DNA of 64,000 nucleotides, from positions 1 through 64,000 of the forward strand of contig CANQPU010000001.1 of the NCBI GenBank assembly GCA_947625815.1, given 5' to 3'. The translations under genes and the position numbers were made by a program. Source of the stretch: an uncultured Oscillospiraceae bacterium. Its GTDB lineage: Bacteria > Bacillota > Clostridia > Oscillospirales > Oscillospiraceae. A model generated the notes under the pieces. The model had not been told where the DNA came from and did no database searches. It worked only from the letters and a program-made list of their open reading frames with translations. This document shows positions 7,806 to 15,808 of this stretch, piece after piece (positions within the stretch are counted from its first letter, which is position 1; the number at the start of each line of letters is the position of its first letter).

Positions 7806-9200
7806 ATGAAAAATTTCAAATGGGACAAGAAATACCTCTATTGGGGAGTCACGGCTTTCTGCGTCGTGGTGGCCAGCATCGCCTTTTTCTGGATGCTCAA
7901 CAGCTGGAGCGGCATCAAAAAGGTCCTGGATCTCATCATCGGCGCGCTCATGCCGGTGCTTTACGGCTTCCTCATCGCCTACCTTCTCAATAAGATCCTG
8001 GTCGTTTTTGAGACCCGGGTCTTCGACCGCGTCTTCAGGAAGCTCCAAAACAGGCCCCTGGCCCACAAGCTCAGCAGGGCCGTGTCCATTACCGTCACGC
8101 TCCTGCTGGCGCTGGGGCTCATCGCGGGACTCCTCATCATCGTCCTGCCGGAGCTTTACAACAGCGTGACGACCATCGTCACCAACTCCCCGGAATACTT
8201 TGACGTGGCCATGAAATGGGTGGAGAACATCTTCGACGGCTACGACCTGGAGCCCGTGGCGGCCAGGTGGCTGCAAACCATCTCCGAAAAGCTGGTGGAT
8301 TGGCTGGAGAACAACGTCCTGCCCCGGATGTCCACCCTCATCACCAGCATCACCGGCGGCGTCATCTCCGTGGTCATGACGATCGTGGACCTCTTCATCG
8401 GCATCGTCATCTCCGTATACCTCATGTACAACAAGGAGGTCTTCTGCGCCCAGGCCAAGAAGCTCACCTACAGCCTGCTGCGGACGAAGACGGCCAACGC
8501 CCTCATGCGGGAGATCGACTTCATAAACGACGCCTTCGGCAACTACATCGTGGGCACGCTCATCGACGCCCTGATCGTGGGTATCCTCAACTACGCCTTC
8601 ATGACCATCATGGGGATGCCGTACAGCGGCCTGGTCACCGTCATCGTGGCCATCACCAACCTGATCCCCGTATTTGGCCCGTTCATCGGCGCCGTCCCCT
8701 CGGCCTTCCTCATCCTCCTTGAAAATCCCACCCAGAGCCTGATCTTCCTGATCTTCACCGTGGTGCTGCAGCAGGTGGACGGCCAGATCCTCAAGCCCCG
8801 CATCCACGCCTCCCGCACGGGCCTCTCGGGCTTTTGGATCATGTTCGCCATCCTCTTCTTCGGCGGCCTTTTCGGCATCGTCGGCATGGTCATCGGCGTG
8901 CCCGTGACCACGGTGCTTTATAGCCTCATAAGACGCCTCAACCGCCGCCATTTGAGACGCCGGGGCCTGCCTGAGGACACGGCGGCCTACTGCGATATGA
9001 AGGCCATCGACCCGGAGACAAAGACCGTGATCCCCCGGGATACGCCCCCCGAGAGCCCCGCGGAGCCGGTCAGAGGCCCGAAAAAGGGTGAGAAGAAGGG
9101 GGAGAGCCGACCGGAAGGGAGCCCCGAGGAGGGGGAGAGCCGACCGGGAGAGAGCCCGGAGGAGCCGGGTGAGAGCCCCGAGGACAGAGGGGAGAAATAA
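7806..9200 (+). CDS. AI-2E family transporter (PerM/YtvI-like)
   Basis: A 464-residue integral membrane protein of the AI-2E/PerM exporter family, with about eight membrane segments. Diagnostic parts are the N-terminal KKVLDLIIGALMPVLYGFLIAYLLN and the C-terminal GLVTVIVAITNLIPVFGPFIGAVPSAFLILLENPTQSLIF..VLQQVDGQILKP. Family substrates range from autoinducers to cations and are not predictable here. The last ~45 residues are a hydrophilic tail of short GESRPxGSPEE-like repeats. The ATG at 7806 follows a G-rich ribosome site; the TTG 36 nt upstream is a less likely start. In B. subtilis this position is held by yabP/yabQ. Confidence 0.88.
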   Translation: MKNFKWDKKYLYWGVTAFCVVVASIAFFWMLNSWSGIKKVLDLIIGALMPVLYGFLIAYLLNKILVVFETRVFDRVFRKLQNRPLAHKLSRAVSITVTLLLALGLIAGLLIIVLPELYNSVTTIVTNSPEYFDVAMKWVENIFDGYDLEPVAARWLQTISEKLVDWLENNVLPRMSTLITSITGGVISVVMTIVDLFIGIVISVYLMYNKEVFCAQAKKLTYSLLRTKTANALMREIDFINDAFGNYIVGTLIDALIVGILNYAFMTIMGMPYSGLVTVIVAITNLIPVFGPFIGAVPSAFLILLENPTQSLIFLIFTVVLQQVDGQILKPRIHASRTGLSGFWIMFAILFFGGLFGIVGMVIGVPVTTVLYSLIRRLNRRHLRRRGLPEDTAAYCDMKAIDPETKTVIPRDTPPESPAEPVRGPKKGEKKGESRPEGSPEEGESRPGESPEEPGESPEDRGEK

Positions 9201-9223
9201 GTCCTCTCAAAAGGAAAAAAGAT

Positions 9224-9265
9224 CCGCCCGCGCGGTATGGGACCGCGCGGGCGGGTATTTTATTT
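9224..9265. terminator. Bidirectional intrinsic terminator
   Basis: A 13-bp GC stem (9224-9236/9242-9254) has T-rich sequence after it on the plus strand and an A-run before it. It separates the convergent AI-2E transporter and SLH genes. Confidence 0.85.
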
Positions 9266-9276
9266 GTCTGCTCCGG

Positions 9277-10368
9277 TCAGTCAAACAGGGAGCCGGAGTA
9301 GTCAGGCTGGGAGGCGGAGTAGCGCATGAAGATGGCGGAGATCTGGGCGCGGGAGATGGGATAGAGCGGGCCCATGACGTCCTGGCTGTACCCGTTGATA
9401 TAGCCCATGGCGACGGCCCAGGAGACGGCGTCCAGCGCGTAGGAGGAGATGGTCTCCGCGTCGGAGAAAACGGACAGGTCCGACGTTTGGGAGACGTCCT
9501 TGCCGGAGTACAGGAGCCAGCGCCAGAGCATGGTGACCAGCTGCTCGCGGCTGATGTTGTCGCGGGGGCCGAAGATCTCCAGATCGCCGCTGCCGTTGGT
9601 GATGCCCTGCTCGAAGGCCCAGTTGGCGGCCATGACGTACCAGTCCTCGCTCAGGTCGGTGAAGGGGGAGACGAAGTCCGTCAGGGGGGAGCCGGCCAGC
9701 ACCCAAATGGCGTAGATGACCTCGGCGCGGACCGCCGGCTCATCGGGCCGGAAGCGCTGGGCGTCCCAATCGTAAAAGAGCTTGTTATCGTGGGCGTAGC
9801 GGGCCGCGTCGCCGAACCACTCCGTACCGGATACGTCGGAATAGAGGGCGTAGGGCCGGCTGATGCCCTCCCCGGGGCTGTAAGGCCCGTCCAGGACGAA
9901 GGTGGAGGAGGCCGCCAGCGTCAGGTCGGCGAAGGTCCCCTCGGTGCAGAAATAGCGCTTCAGGGCCGAGAGGGAGGCGCCGTTTTCCACCGCCTCGCCG
10001 GTGGAGATGTCGATGACCTGGCCGGAGAGGACGGAGAGGACGGCGGAGCCGCCGGTCAAAATCAGGCTCAGGCCGGGCCCCAGCGTGACGGAGCCGGCCG
10101 TGCCGGCGACAAAGGTCTCCGGGCCGGAGGTGCATTTCATGGGCGGCCTGTCGTCGGGGAGCAGAAGCATCCCGATGGTGGCCGAGATCTCCGCCAGGCT
10201 CTGGTCGATGAGCGTGTCGCCGGCGGCGATCACCGAGGCGGTATAGGTGGTGTCGATGTATGCCTTTGTGACGAGCGGGTCGGCGGCCGTGCCGGCTTCC
10301 CCGGCGCGGGCGCCGGTCAGAGCCGTCAGCAGGGCGGCGGCGAGAGCCGCGGTGATGATCCTTTTCAT
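9277..10368 (-). CDS. Secreted SLH-domain surface protein
   Basis: A 363-residue exported protein. Residues 1-22 form a signal peptide (MKRIITAALAAALLTALTGARA). Residues ~28-165 start with ADPLVTKAYID and form a predicted beta domain that resembles the protein at 27657. Three SLH repeats end the protein: FGDAARYAHDN..., FTDLSEDWYVMAANWAFEQGITNG... and FSDAETISSYALDAVSWAVAMGYINGY.... SLH domains bind secondary wall polymers, so it should be anchored in the wall. AAGGAGG precedes the ATG. It lies 28 bp after rex and is probably co-transcribed with it. The specific function is unknown. Confidence 0.88.
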   Translation of the reverse strand: MKRIITAALAAALLTALTGARAGEAGTAADPLVTKAYIDTTYTASVIAAGDTLIDQSLAEISATIGMLLLPDDRPPMKCTSGPETFVAGTAGSVTLGPGLSLILTGGSAVLSVLSGQVIDISTGEAVENGASLSALKRYFCTEGTFADLTLAASSTFVLDGPYSPGEGISRPYALYSDVSGTEWFGDAARYAHDNKLFYDWDAQRFRPDEPAVRAEVIYAIWVLAGSPLTDFVSPFTDLSEDWYVMAANWAFEQGITNGSGDLEIFGPRDNISREQLVTMLWRWLLYSGKDVSQTSDLSVFSDAETISSYALDAVSWAVAMGYINGYSQDVMGPLYPISRAQISAIFMRYSASQPDYSGSLFD

Positions 10369-10396
10369 CTTTCCTCCTTATGTCGCGTCCGGGACG

Positions 10397-11059
10397 TCAA
10401 ATGCCGTTCCCGCGGGCGGGAGAGCCGGAGTCCGTCCGGCCCCGCAGGTAGTAGCCCAGGGTCAGGAGACTGTCGGACAGGTGAACGTTCTCCATTACAG
10501 TATCCCCTAAATCGGCGTCGATGTCAATACCCGTGAAATTCCAGATCCCCCGGACGCCGCCGGCGGAGGCCGTCATCGCCGCGTCCCGGGCAAATTTTTT
10601 GGGGAGGGTGAGGACCGCCACGTCCACCCGATGCTCCTTCAGATACTCCCCGAACCGCGCGCTGTCCAGGATCGGCACCCCGGAGATCTCCGTCCCCACC
10701 AGGGCGGGGTCGGTGTCAAAGGCGGCGGTAAGGGCAAAGCCGTAGTCGGAGAAGCGGAAATTGGCCAGGAGGGCCCGCCCCAGGTTCCCGGCGCCGATGA
10801 CCACGGCGGTCAGGGTCTCCGGCACGCCCAGCGCCTCGGCGATGCTGGCCTTCAGGTCGGAGACCCGGTAGCCGTAGCCCTGCTGGCCGAAGCCGCCGAA
10901 GCAGTTGAGATCCTGGCGGATCTGGGAGGCCGTGAGGCCCATCCGGCGGCTGAGGTCCGCGGATGACGTCCTGACGATCCCGGCCTTCTCCATGCCCGTG
11001 AGCCTTCGCAGATACCGGGGGAGCCGCCGTATCACATTGGCGGAGATCCTGTATTTCAT
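10397..11059 (-). CDS. rex: Redox-sensing transcriptional repressor Rex
   Basis: A 220-residue NADH/NAD+-sensing repressor that controls fermentation and anaerobic metabolism genes. The N-terminal winged helix reads VIRRLPRYLRRLTGMEKAGIVRTSSADLSRRMGLTASQIRQDLNCFGGFGQQGYGY, with recognition-helix residues typical of Rex. The Rossmann domain has VVIGAGNLGRALLAN near residue 85. A ...MENVHLSDSLLTLGYYL segment near the C-terminus matches the domain-swapped helix. AGGAGG precedes the ATG by 9 nt. It is divergent from nifS. I did not find a convincing Rex operator in the shared spacer. Confidence 0.96.
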   Translation of the reverse strand: MKYRISANVIRRLPRYLRRLTGMEKAGIVRTSSADLSRRMGLTASQIRQDLNCFGGFGQQGYGYRVSDLKASIAEALGVPETLTAVVIGAGNLGRALLANFRFSDYGFALTAAFDTDPALVGTEISGVPILDSARFGEYLKEHRVDVAVLTLPKKFARDAAMTASAGGVRGIWNFTGIDIDADLGDTVMENVHLSDSLLTLGYYLRGRTDSGSPARGNGI

Positions 11060-11223
11060 TCTGTCCGGCCTCCTGATCTGAAAAAGAAAAATTCCCTTAC
11101 ATTATAAATCAAAAGGTCGAAAAATTCAACTGTTCTTTATCAAGCCATATTCTTCTGAAAAAGGTCCCCGCCCGGGAGAAGGCCGTTCCTTTCACTTTCC
11201 CGGGAGGAATAGCGGCGGAGACC

Positions 11224-11251
11224 TTGACAAAACCTACTGAAAAGGTATAAA
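11224..11251 (+). promoter_or_regulatory. Promoter for nifS-nadA-nifU
   Basis: Perfect TTGACA (11224-11229) and TATAAA (11246-11251) are separated by 16 nt, 91 bp before nifS. The transcript has a roughly 80-nt leader. Confidence 0.75.
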
Positions 11252-11342
11252 ATTATCGGCAGTTACGGCTCCGCGGGAGTGGACCGCGGGCAAAGCGGCC
11301 GGTCTGACGGCCATCAAAACAGATTCGAGGCGATTTTCACCT

Positions 11343-12524
11343 ATGTCCAACCAATTCGTTTATGCCGACAACGCGGCGACCACCGCCATGTCAAGGACCT
11401 GCGTGGAGGCCATGCTCCCCTATATGACCGACAACTACGGCAACCCCTCCAGCCTTTATTCCGTGGGCCGCAGCGCCCGCAGGGGACTGGATGAGGCCCG
11501 GGCCAGGGTGGCGGCGTGCCTGAACGCGGAGCCCACGGAGATCTTCTTCACCGGCTGCGGCACCGAGTCCGACAACTGGGCGCTGAAGGGCATCGCCGAG
11601 GCCAAGGCCTCCAAGGGGAAGCACATCATCACCAGCTCCATCGAGCACCACGCCATCACCCACACCCTGGACTGGCTGAAGAAAAAGGGCTATGAGGTCA
11701 CGTACCTGAAGGCCGATCCGCTGGGCGGCATCGACCTTGAAGAGCTCAAGGCCGCCATCCGGCCCGACACCATCCTCATCTCCGTCATGATGGCCAACAA
11801 CGAGATCGGCACCATCCTCCCCGTGGCGGAGATCGGCCGCATCGCCCGCGAGCACGGCGTCCTCTTCCACACCGACGCCGTCCAGGCCGCCGGCCACATC
11901 CCCATCGACGTGAAGGCCATGAACATCGACATGCTCAGCATCTCCGGCCACAAGTTCCACGGCCCCAAGGGCGTGGGAGCTCTCTATATCCGCAAGGGCG
12001 TCCGCGTCCCCCAGCTGCTCCACGGCGGCGGGCAGGAGCGCAACCAGCGCTCCGGCACCGAGAACGTCCCCGAGATCGTGGGCATGGCCGCGGCGCTGGA
12101 GGAGGCCGTCCGCGGCCTTCCGGAGACCATGCCACGGGTGGCCAAAATGCGCGACAGGCTCATTGAGGCCTTCAAGGACATCCCCGATAGCCGCCTGACC
12201 GGCGACCCGGTGAACCGGCTCCCCGGCATCGCCAGCTTCGTCTTTGAGTGCGTGGAGGGGGAGAGCCTTGTGCTGAGCCTGGACCACGAGGGCATCTGCG
12301 CCAGCTCCGGCTCGGCCTGCTCCTCCGTCTCCCTGGACCCCAGCCACGTGCTTCTGGCCATCGGCCTTCCCCATGAGGTGGCCCACGGGTCCCTGCGCCT
12401 TTCCATCACGGACACCACCACGGACGCGGATATCGACTACATCATCGAAAAGCTCCCGCCCATTATCGAGCGTCTGCGCTCCATGTCGCCCCTGTGGGAG
12501 GACAGGCTGAATGGAAAGTTTTAA
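11343..12524 (+). CDS. nifS: Cysteine desulfurase NifS
   Basis: A 393-residue PLP enzyme that takes sulfur from cysteine to form an enzyme persulfide for Fe-S assembly. Visible features are YADNAATT at the start, SSIEHHAI, the PLP lysine in SGHKFHGPKG (K204) and the catalytic loop SSGSACSS (C326). This short-loop arrangement fits the NifS/IscS class. It overlaps nadA by 14 bp, and nifU follows, so it probably serves the NifU scaffold. The ribosome site is weak (GAGG about 12 nt upstream). Confidence 0.96.
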   Translation: MSNQFVYADNAATTAMSRTCVEAMLPYMTDNYGNPSSLYSVGRSARRGLDEARARVAACLNAEPTEIFFTGCGTESDNWALKGIAEAKASKGKHIITSSIEHHAITHTLDWLKKKGYEVTYLKADPLGGIDLEELKAAIRPDTILISVMMANNEIGTILPVAEIGRIAREHGVLFHTDAVQAAGHIPIDVKAMNIDMLSISGHKFHGPKGVGALYIRKGVRVPQLLHGGGQERNQRSGTENVPEIVGMAAALEEAVRGLPETMPRVAKMRDRLIEAFKDIPDSRLTGDPVNRLPGIASFVFECVEGESLVLSLDHEGICASSGSACSSVSLDPSHVLLAIGLPHEVAHGSLRLSITDTTTDADIDYIIEKLPPIIERLRSMSPLWEDRLNGKF

Positions 12525-13422
12525 TGAGCTTCAAAGGGAGATCCTGCGGCTGAAGGCGGAGAAAAACGCCCTGATCCTGGCCCACTACTACGTGCCGCTG
12601 GAGGTCCAGGACGTGGCCGACGCCGTCTGCGACTCCTTCGCCATGGCCCAGAAGGCCGCCGGGGCGGAAAATGACCTGATCGTCATCTGCGGCGTGCGGT
12701 TCATGGGCGAGAGCGCCAAGATCCTCTCGCCGGACAAGACCGTGCTCCTGCCCAGCCCCGACGCCGGCTGTCCCATGGCCGACATGGTGACGCCCGAGGA
12801 CGTTATGCGCCTGCGCAAGCTCCATCCCGAGGCGAAGGTCATGTGCTACGTCAACTCCTCCGCTGCGGTGAAGGCCGTCTCCGACGTGTGCTGCACCAGC
12901 TCCTCGGCGCTGAGGATCGCCAGGAAGCTCGACTGCGACGAGATCATCTTCGTGCCGGACAAACATCTGGGCTCCTTTGTGGCCGCCCAGGTTCCGGAGA
13001 AGAGATTCTGGCTCCACGACGGCTTCTGCCCCACCCACCACCGGGTCACCGAGGCCGACGTCCTGGCGGCCAAAAGGGCCCACCCCGAGGCGGTCTTTGC
13101 CGTCCACCCGGAGTGCGGGGAGGACGTGGTCAAATACGGGGACCTCGTCGGCTCCACCGCCGAGATCCTGGATTTCGCCCGGAGGACCGGGGCTCCCGAG
13201 ATCCTCATCGGCACGGAGAGCGAGATCGTGGAGCGGCTCCGGCGGGAGCTGCCGGAGAAGAGGATCTACGGCATCGGCTCGAGCTTCGTCTGCCCGAATA
13301 TGAAAAAAATCACGCTCCGGGCGCTCTATGAGTGCCTGCGGGACGAAAAATACCAGGTCGAGCTGCCGGAGGATCAGCTTCGTGCCGCCCGGAAGAGCCT
13401 GGACGAAATGGTCAATTCATAA
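12511..13422 (+). CDS. nadA: Quinolinate synthase NadA
   Basis: A 303-residue [4Fe-4S] enzyme that condenses iminoaspartate with dihydroxyacetone phosphate to quinolinate for NAD synthesis. Family marks include ALILAHYYVPLEVQDVADAV, PSPDAGCPMADM, CYVNSSAAVKAVSDVCCTSS, HPECGEDV and SSFVCPNMKKITL; the Cys residues in the last three groups hold the cluster. Its partners nadB and nadC are not in the window. It is translated with nifS (14-bp overlap) and lies between the cluster-building genes that would mature it. Confidence 0.95.
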   Translation: MESFNELQREILRLKAEKNALILAHYYVPLEVQDVADAVCDSFAMAQKAAGAENDLIVICGVRFMGESAKILSPDKTVLLPSPDAGCPMADMVTPEDVMRLRKLHPEAKVMCYVNSSAAVKAVSDVCCTSSSALRIARKLDCDEIIFVPDKHLGSFVAAQVPEKRFWLHDGFCPTHHRVTEADVLAAKRAHPEAVFAVHPECGEDVVKYGDLVGSTAEILDFARRTGAPEILIGTESEIVERLRRELPEKRIYGIGSSFVCPNMKKITLRALYECLRDEKYQVELPEDQLRAARKSLDEMVNS

Positions 13423-13435
13423 AGGAGGTCACGTC

Positions 13436-13879
13436 ATGTATTCCGAAAAGGTCATGGACCATTTTACCAATCCCCGCAATGTGGGGGAGCTGCCTGACGC
13501 CAACGCCATCGGCCAGGTGGGCAACCCCGTCTGCGGCGACATCATGAAGATCTACATGAAGATCGAGAACGGCATCATCGAGAAGGTCAGCTTCAAGACC
13601 TTCGGCTGCGGCGCCGCCATCGCCACCAGCTCCATGTCCACCGAGCTTGTGAAGGGCAAGTCCGTGGAGGAGGCCCTGAAGCTCACCAACAAGGCGGTGG
13701 CCGAGGCCCTGGACGGCCTGCCCCCCCAGAAGCTCCACTGCTCCGTGCTGGCCGAGGAGGGGATCCGGGCGTGTCTGGCGGACTACTATAAGCGCCAGGG
13801 GCTGGAGCCGCCCCCGGAGCTGCGGGACATGGATTGCACGGGCCACTGCGAGACCTGCGCGAAGAACGGAAAGGAATAA
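13436..13879 (+). CDS. nifU: Fe-S cluster scaffold NifU/IscU-like
   Basis: A 147-residue scaffold that receives sulfur from NifS. It starts MYSEKVMDHFTNPRNVG and carries the three scaffold cysteines in GNPVCGD, TFGCGAAIA and LHCSVLAEEGI. A C-terminal extension, DCTGHCETC, adds three more Cys and is seen in Clostridial NifU proteins. I chose the ATG after AAAGGAGG (7-nt spacing); the longer open frame overlaps nadA and gives unrelated residues. It is the last gene of the operon. Confidence 0.95.
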   Translation: MYSEKVMDHFTNPRNVGELPDANAIGQVGNPVCGDIMKIYMKIENGIIEKVSFKTFGCGAAIATSSMSTELVKGKSVEEALKLTNKAVAEALDGLPPQKLHCSVLAEEGIRACLADYYKRQGLEPPPELRDMDCTGHCETCAKNGKE

Positions 13880-13892
13880 AAAACTGCCGGAA

Positions 13893-13953
13893 AAGGGCAT
13901 AGCCCTTTTTGACACACAAAGACCGCCCGCGAAAACGCGGGCGGTCTTTGTGT
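13893..13953. terminator. Double terminator between nifU and the convergent lipoprotein gene
   Basis: A short hairpin (AAAGGGC/GCCCTTT with a T-run, 13893-13911) is followed by a perfect 18-bp stem with an AAAA loop at 13914-13953. The larger one can act on both strands. Confidence 0.85.
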
Positions 13954-13968
13954 ATGGGGCCGGGCCCG

Positions 13969-15141
13969 TCAGCGGTAGGACCACTTTGTCCCCTCGGCCT
14001 CGGGGACGTCCTCCGTCCACTGGTGGTCGGTCTTGCGGAGAAAGTCGCTGGTCACGTTGAAATAGGTGCGGGCGTAGGCGAGCCGGACCTGGTAGGAGGG
14101 CTCAAAGTCCTCAAATACCGGGTCATTCCAGGTCACGTCCACCGCGTACCAGTCCCCCTCCAGCTCCACCAGGTTCCAGGCGTGCTCCTCTCCGCCGTGG
14201 GCGGAGCCGTGGACGGTGAGGCAGGGGATCCCCAGGGCGTCCATGAAGAGCTGGAAGGTATTGGAATACCCCAGGCAGATGCCCAGGCCGTTGACCAGGA
14301 AGCCGTAGGGGTTGGCGTTGTCCGGGTCCGGCGTGCCGACAGGGCCGTTCGTCAGCTCCGCCGGGTCGTATTGGGCGTTGAAGACCATCCAGTCGTTGAC
14401 GGCCAGCTCCTTTTCAACCTGGGACATGCCGGGGGAGACGATCTGGGCCAGGACGGCGCTGAGCCGCTGGCAGACCGCCAGATTTTTGGGGGTCAGGGCG
14501 GAGGTGTCGCCGGAGCGGTACGCGGCCAGCACGGCGTCGTGGTCATACGCGTCGGGCTCGGAGGGCGGCTCGTCCTCCGGGTCCGCGTCCCCGGCCTCAC
14601 GGAGGGGGGACACCAGGTCAAAAAGCTCCCCGGGGCCCTCCGCCTCGCCGGAGAGGGCGGCCTTTAGGGCGCGCCGGGCGGCGTCGGGCTCCTCCAGGAT
14701 GAAGAGGACGGCAAAGCGGCCCATGGCCGCGGCCTCACCGCCCTCCGCCAGGGCGGCCTGCCCCGGCGCGTAGCCGAAGAAGGCGGCGGCCCGGGAATCC
14801 AGATAGTCCTCCATGGTCTCCACGGCCGCCGCGGCGTGGTCCGGGCTGTCAAACAGGAAGACCGCCGCCTCGGAGGCCAGCGGGCCCACGGGGTAGCAGA
14901 GGACCCCGTCCTCCACGCTCCCGGCCAGCTCGCCGCCCACATAGAGCGGGGCGCCGGCGTCAAACTCCGGGTCCTGGGCGGTGACGGCGTACATCTCCGG
15001 CAAATCGCTCTGACTGGCCAGGATGGCGGCGGCAAGCTGGGCGCAGTCGGTCGTGTCGGGGACGTCCCCCTCTTCCTGGGCGCAGCCGGGGACGGCCAGG
15101 AGCAGGGAGAGGACCAGGAGGAGAAGCGGCGCTTTTTTCAT
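13969..15141 (-). CDS. Transglutaminase-like domain lipoprotein
   Basis: A 390-residue lipoprotein. The signal ends in a lipobox with Cys near residue 20 (LLAVPGC). Residues ~45-170 resemble the DUF4358 type of small extracellular domain. The C-terminal part is a transglutaminase/protease-like fold with a Cys-His-Asp triad in GICLGYSNTFQLFM, EEHAWNLVEL and YAVDVTWNDP. Such proteins may cut or cross-link surface polypeptides; the target is unknown. It overlaps yigZ by 4 bp (ATGA), so it is the last gene of an hflX-yigZ operon. GGAGG precedes the ATG. Confidence 0.85.
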   Translation of the reverse strand: MKKAPLLLLVLSLLLAVPGCAQEEGDVPDTTDCAQLAAAILASQSDLPEMYAVTAQDPEFDAGAPLYVGGELAGSVEDGVLCYPVGPLASEAAVFLFDSPDHAAAAVETMEDYLDSRAAAFFGYAPGQAALAEGGEAAAMGRFAVLFILEEPDAARRALKAALSGEAEGPGELFDLVSPLREAGDADPEDEPPSEPDAYDHDAVLAAYRSGDTSALTPKNLAVCQRLSAVLAQIVSPGMSQVEKELAVNDWMVFNAQYDPAELTNGPVGTPDPDNANPYGFLVNGLGICLGYSNTFQLFMDALGIPCLTVHGSAHGGEEHAWNLVELEGDWYAVDVTWNDPVFEDFEPSYQVRLAYARTYFNVTSDFLRKTDHQWTEDVPEAEGTKWSYR

Positions 15142-15788
15142 GGCTTTTCCTCCGGGGCGTCCTCCAGCCGCACGGGCCGCAGGCTCTCGCCCGTCACCTC
15201 ACACAGGGCCGTGGCGGCGGTGAGCTCCGTGACGCGGGGGAGGAAGCCTTTGTAGCTTTCCGGCGTCATGGAGAGGGTCAGTTCCACGTCGGCGCCGAAG
15301 TCCGACCGCTCGATCTGCCCGCCGAACCGGGCCAGCTCCGCCCGGATCCGGTCGTACTGGGGGTAGGAGCAGACGAGGGAGACGGTGTACAGCGGCGTCA
15401 TCCTGGCCCGCCCCGCGGCCTCCAGGGCCAGGGAGGCGGCCTTGGAATAGGCGCGCACAAGACCGCCGGCGCCCAGCAGGATGCCGCCGAAATAGCGCGT
15501 CACCACACAGCAGAAGTCCTGGATCCCGGCCCGGCGGAACACGTCGAGGACGGGCATCCCGGAGGTGCCGGAGGGCTCGCCGTCGTCGGAATAGCGGGTG
15601 ACGCCGGCGCTCCGGAGCGAGTAGGCGTATACGTTGTGGCTGGCGTCCCAGTGCTGTTCCCGCATGGCCCGCAGGCGCTCCAGGGCCTCCGCCTCCGATC
15701 CCACGGGCCAGACCCGGCCGATGAAGCGGGAGCGCTTTTCCACATATTCAATTTCGCCGCAGCCGGCGGGAATGAGATAATCGGACAT
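15138..15788 (-). CDS. yigZ: YigZ/IMPACT family protein
   Basis: A 216-residue protein of the UPF0029/IMPACT family. The N-terminal domain has SRFIGRVWPV, the invariant ASHNVYAYSLR, and the Gly-rich YSDDGEPSGTSGMPVLDV, with VTRYFGGILLGAGGLVRAYSKAA after it. The C-terminal domain is a DUF1949-like ferredoxin fold. Relatives affect translation control or peptide processing, but a biochemical role is not settled. It lies 20 bp after hflX and is coupled to the next lipoprotein gene. GGAGG precedes the ATG by 6 nt. Confidence 0.92.
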   Translation of the reverse strand: MSDYLIPAGCGEIEYVEKRSRFIGRVWPVGSEAEALERLRAMREQHWDASHNVYAYSLRSAGVTRYSDDGEPSGTSGMPVLDVFRRAGIQDFCCVVTRYFGGILLGAGGLVRAYSKAASLALEAAGRARMTPLYTVSLVCSYPQYDRIRAELARFGGQIERSDFGADVELTLSMTPESYKGFLPRVTELTAATALCEVTGESLRPVRLEDAPEEKP

Positions 15789-15808
15789 GCCTTGCCTCCG
15801 TAAGACCG

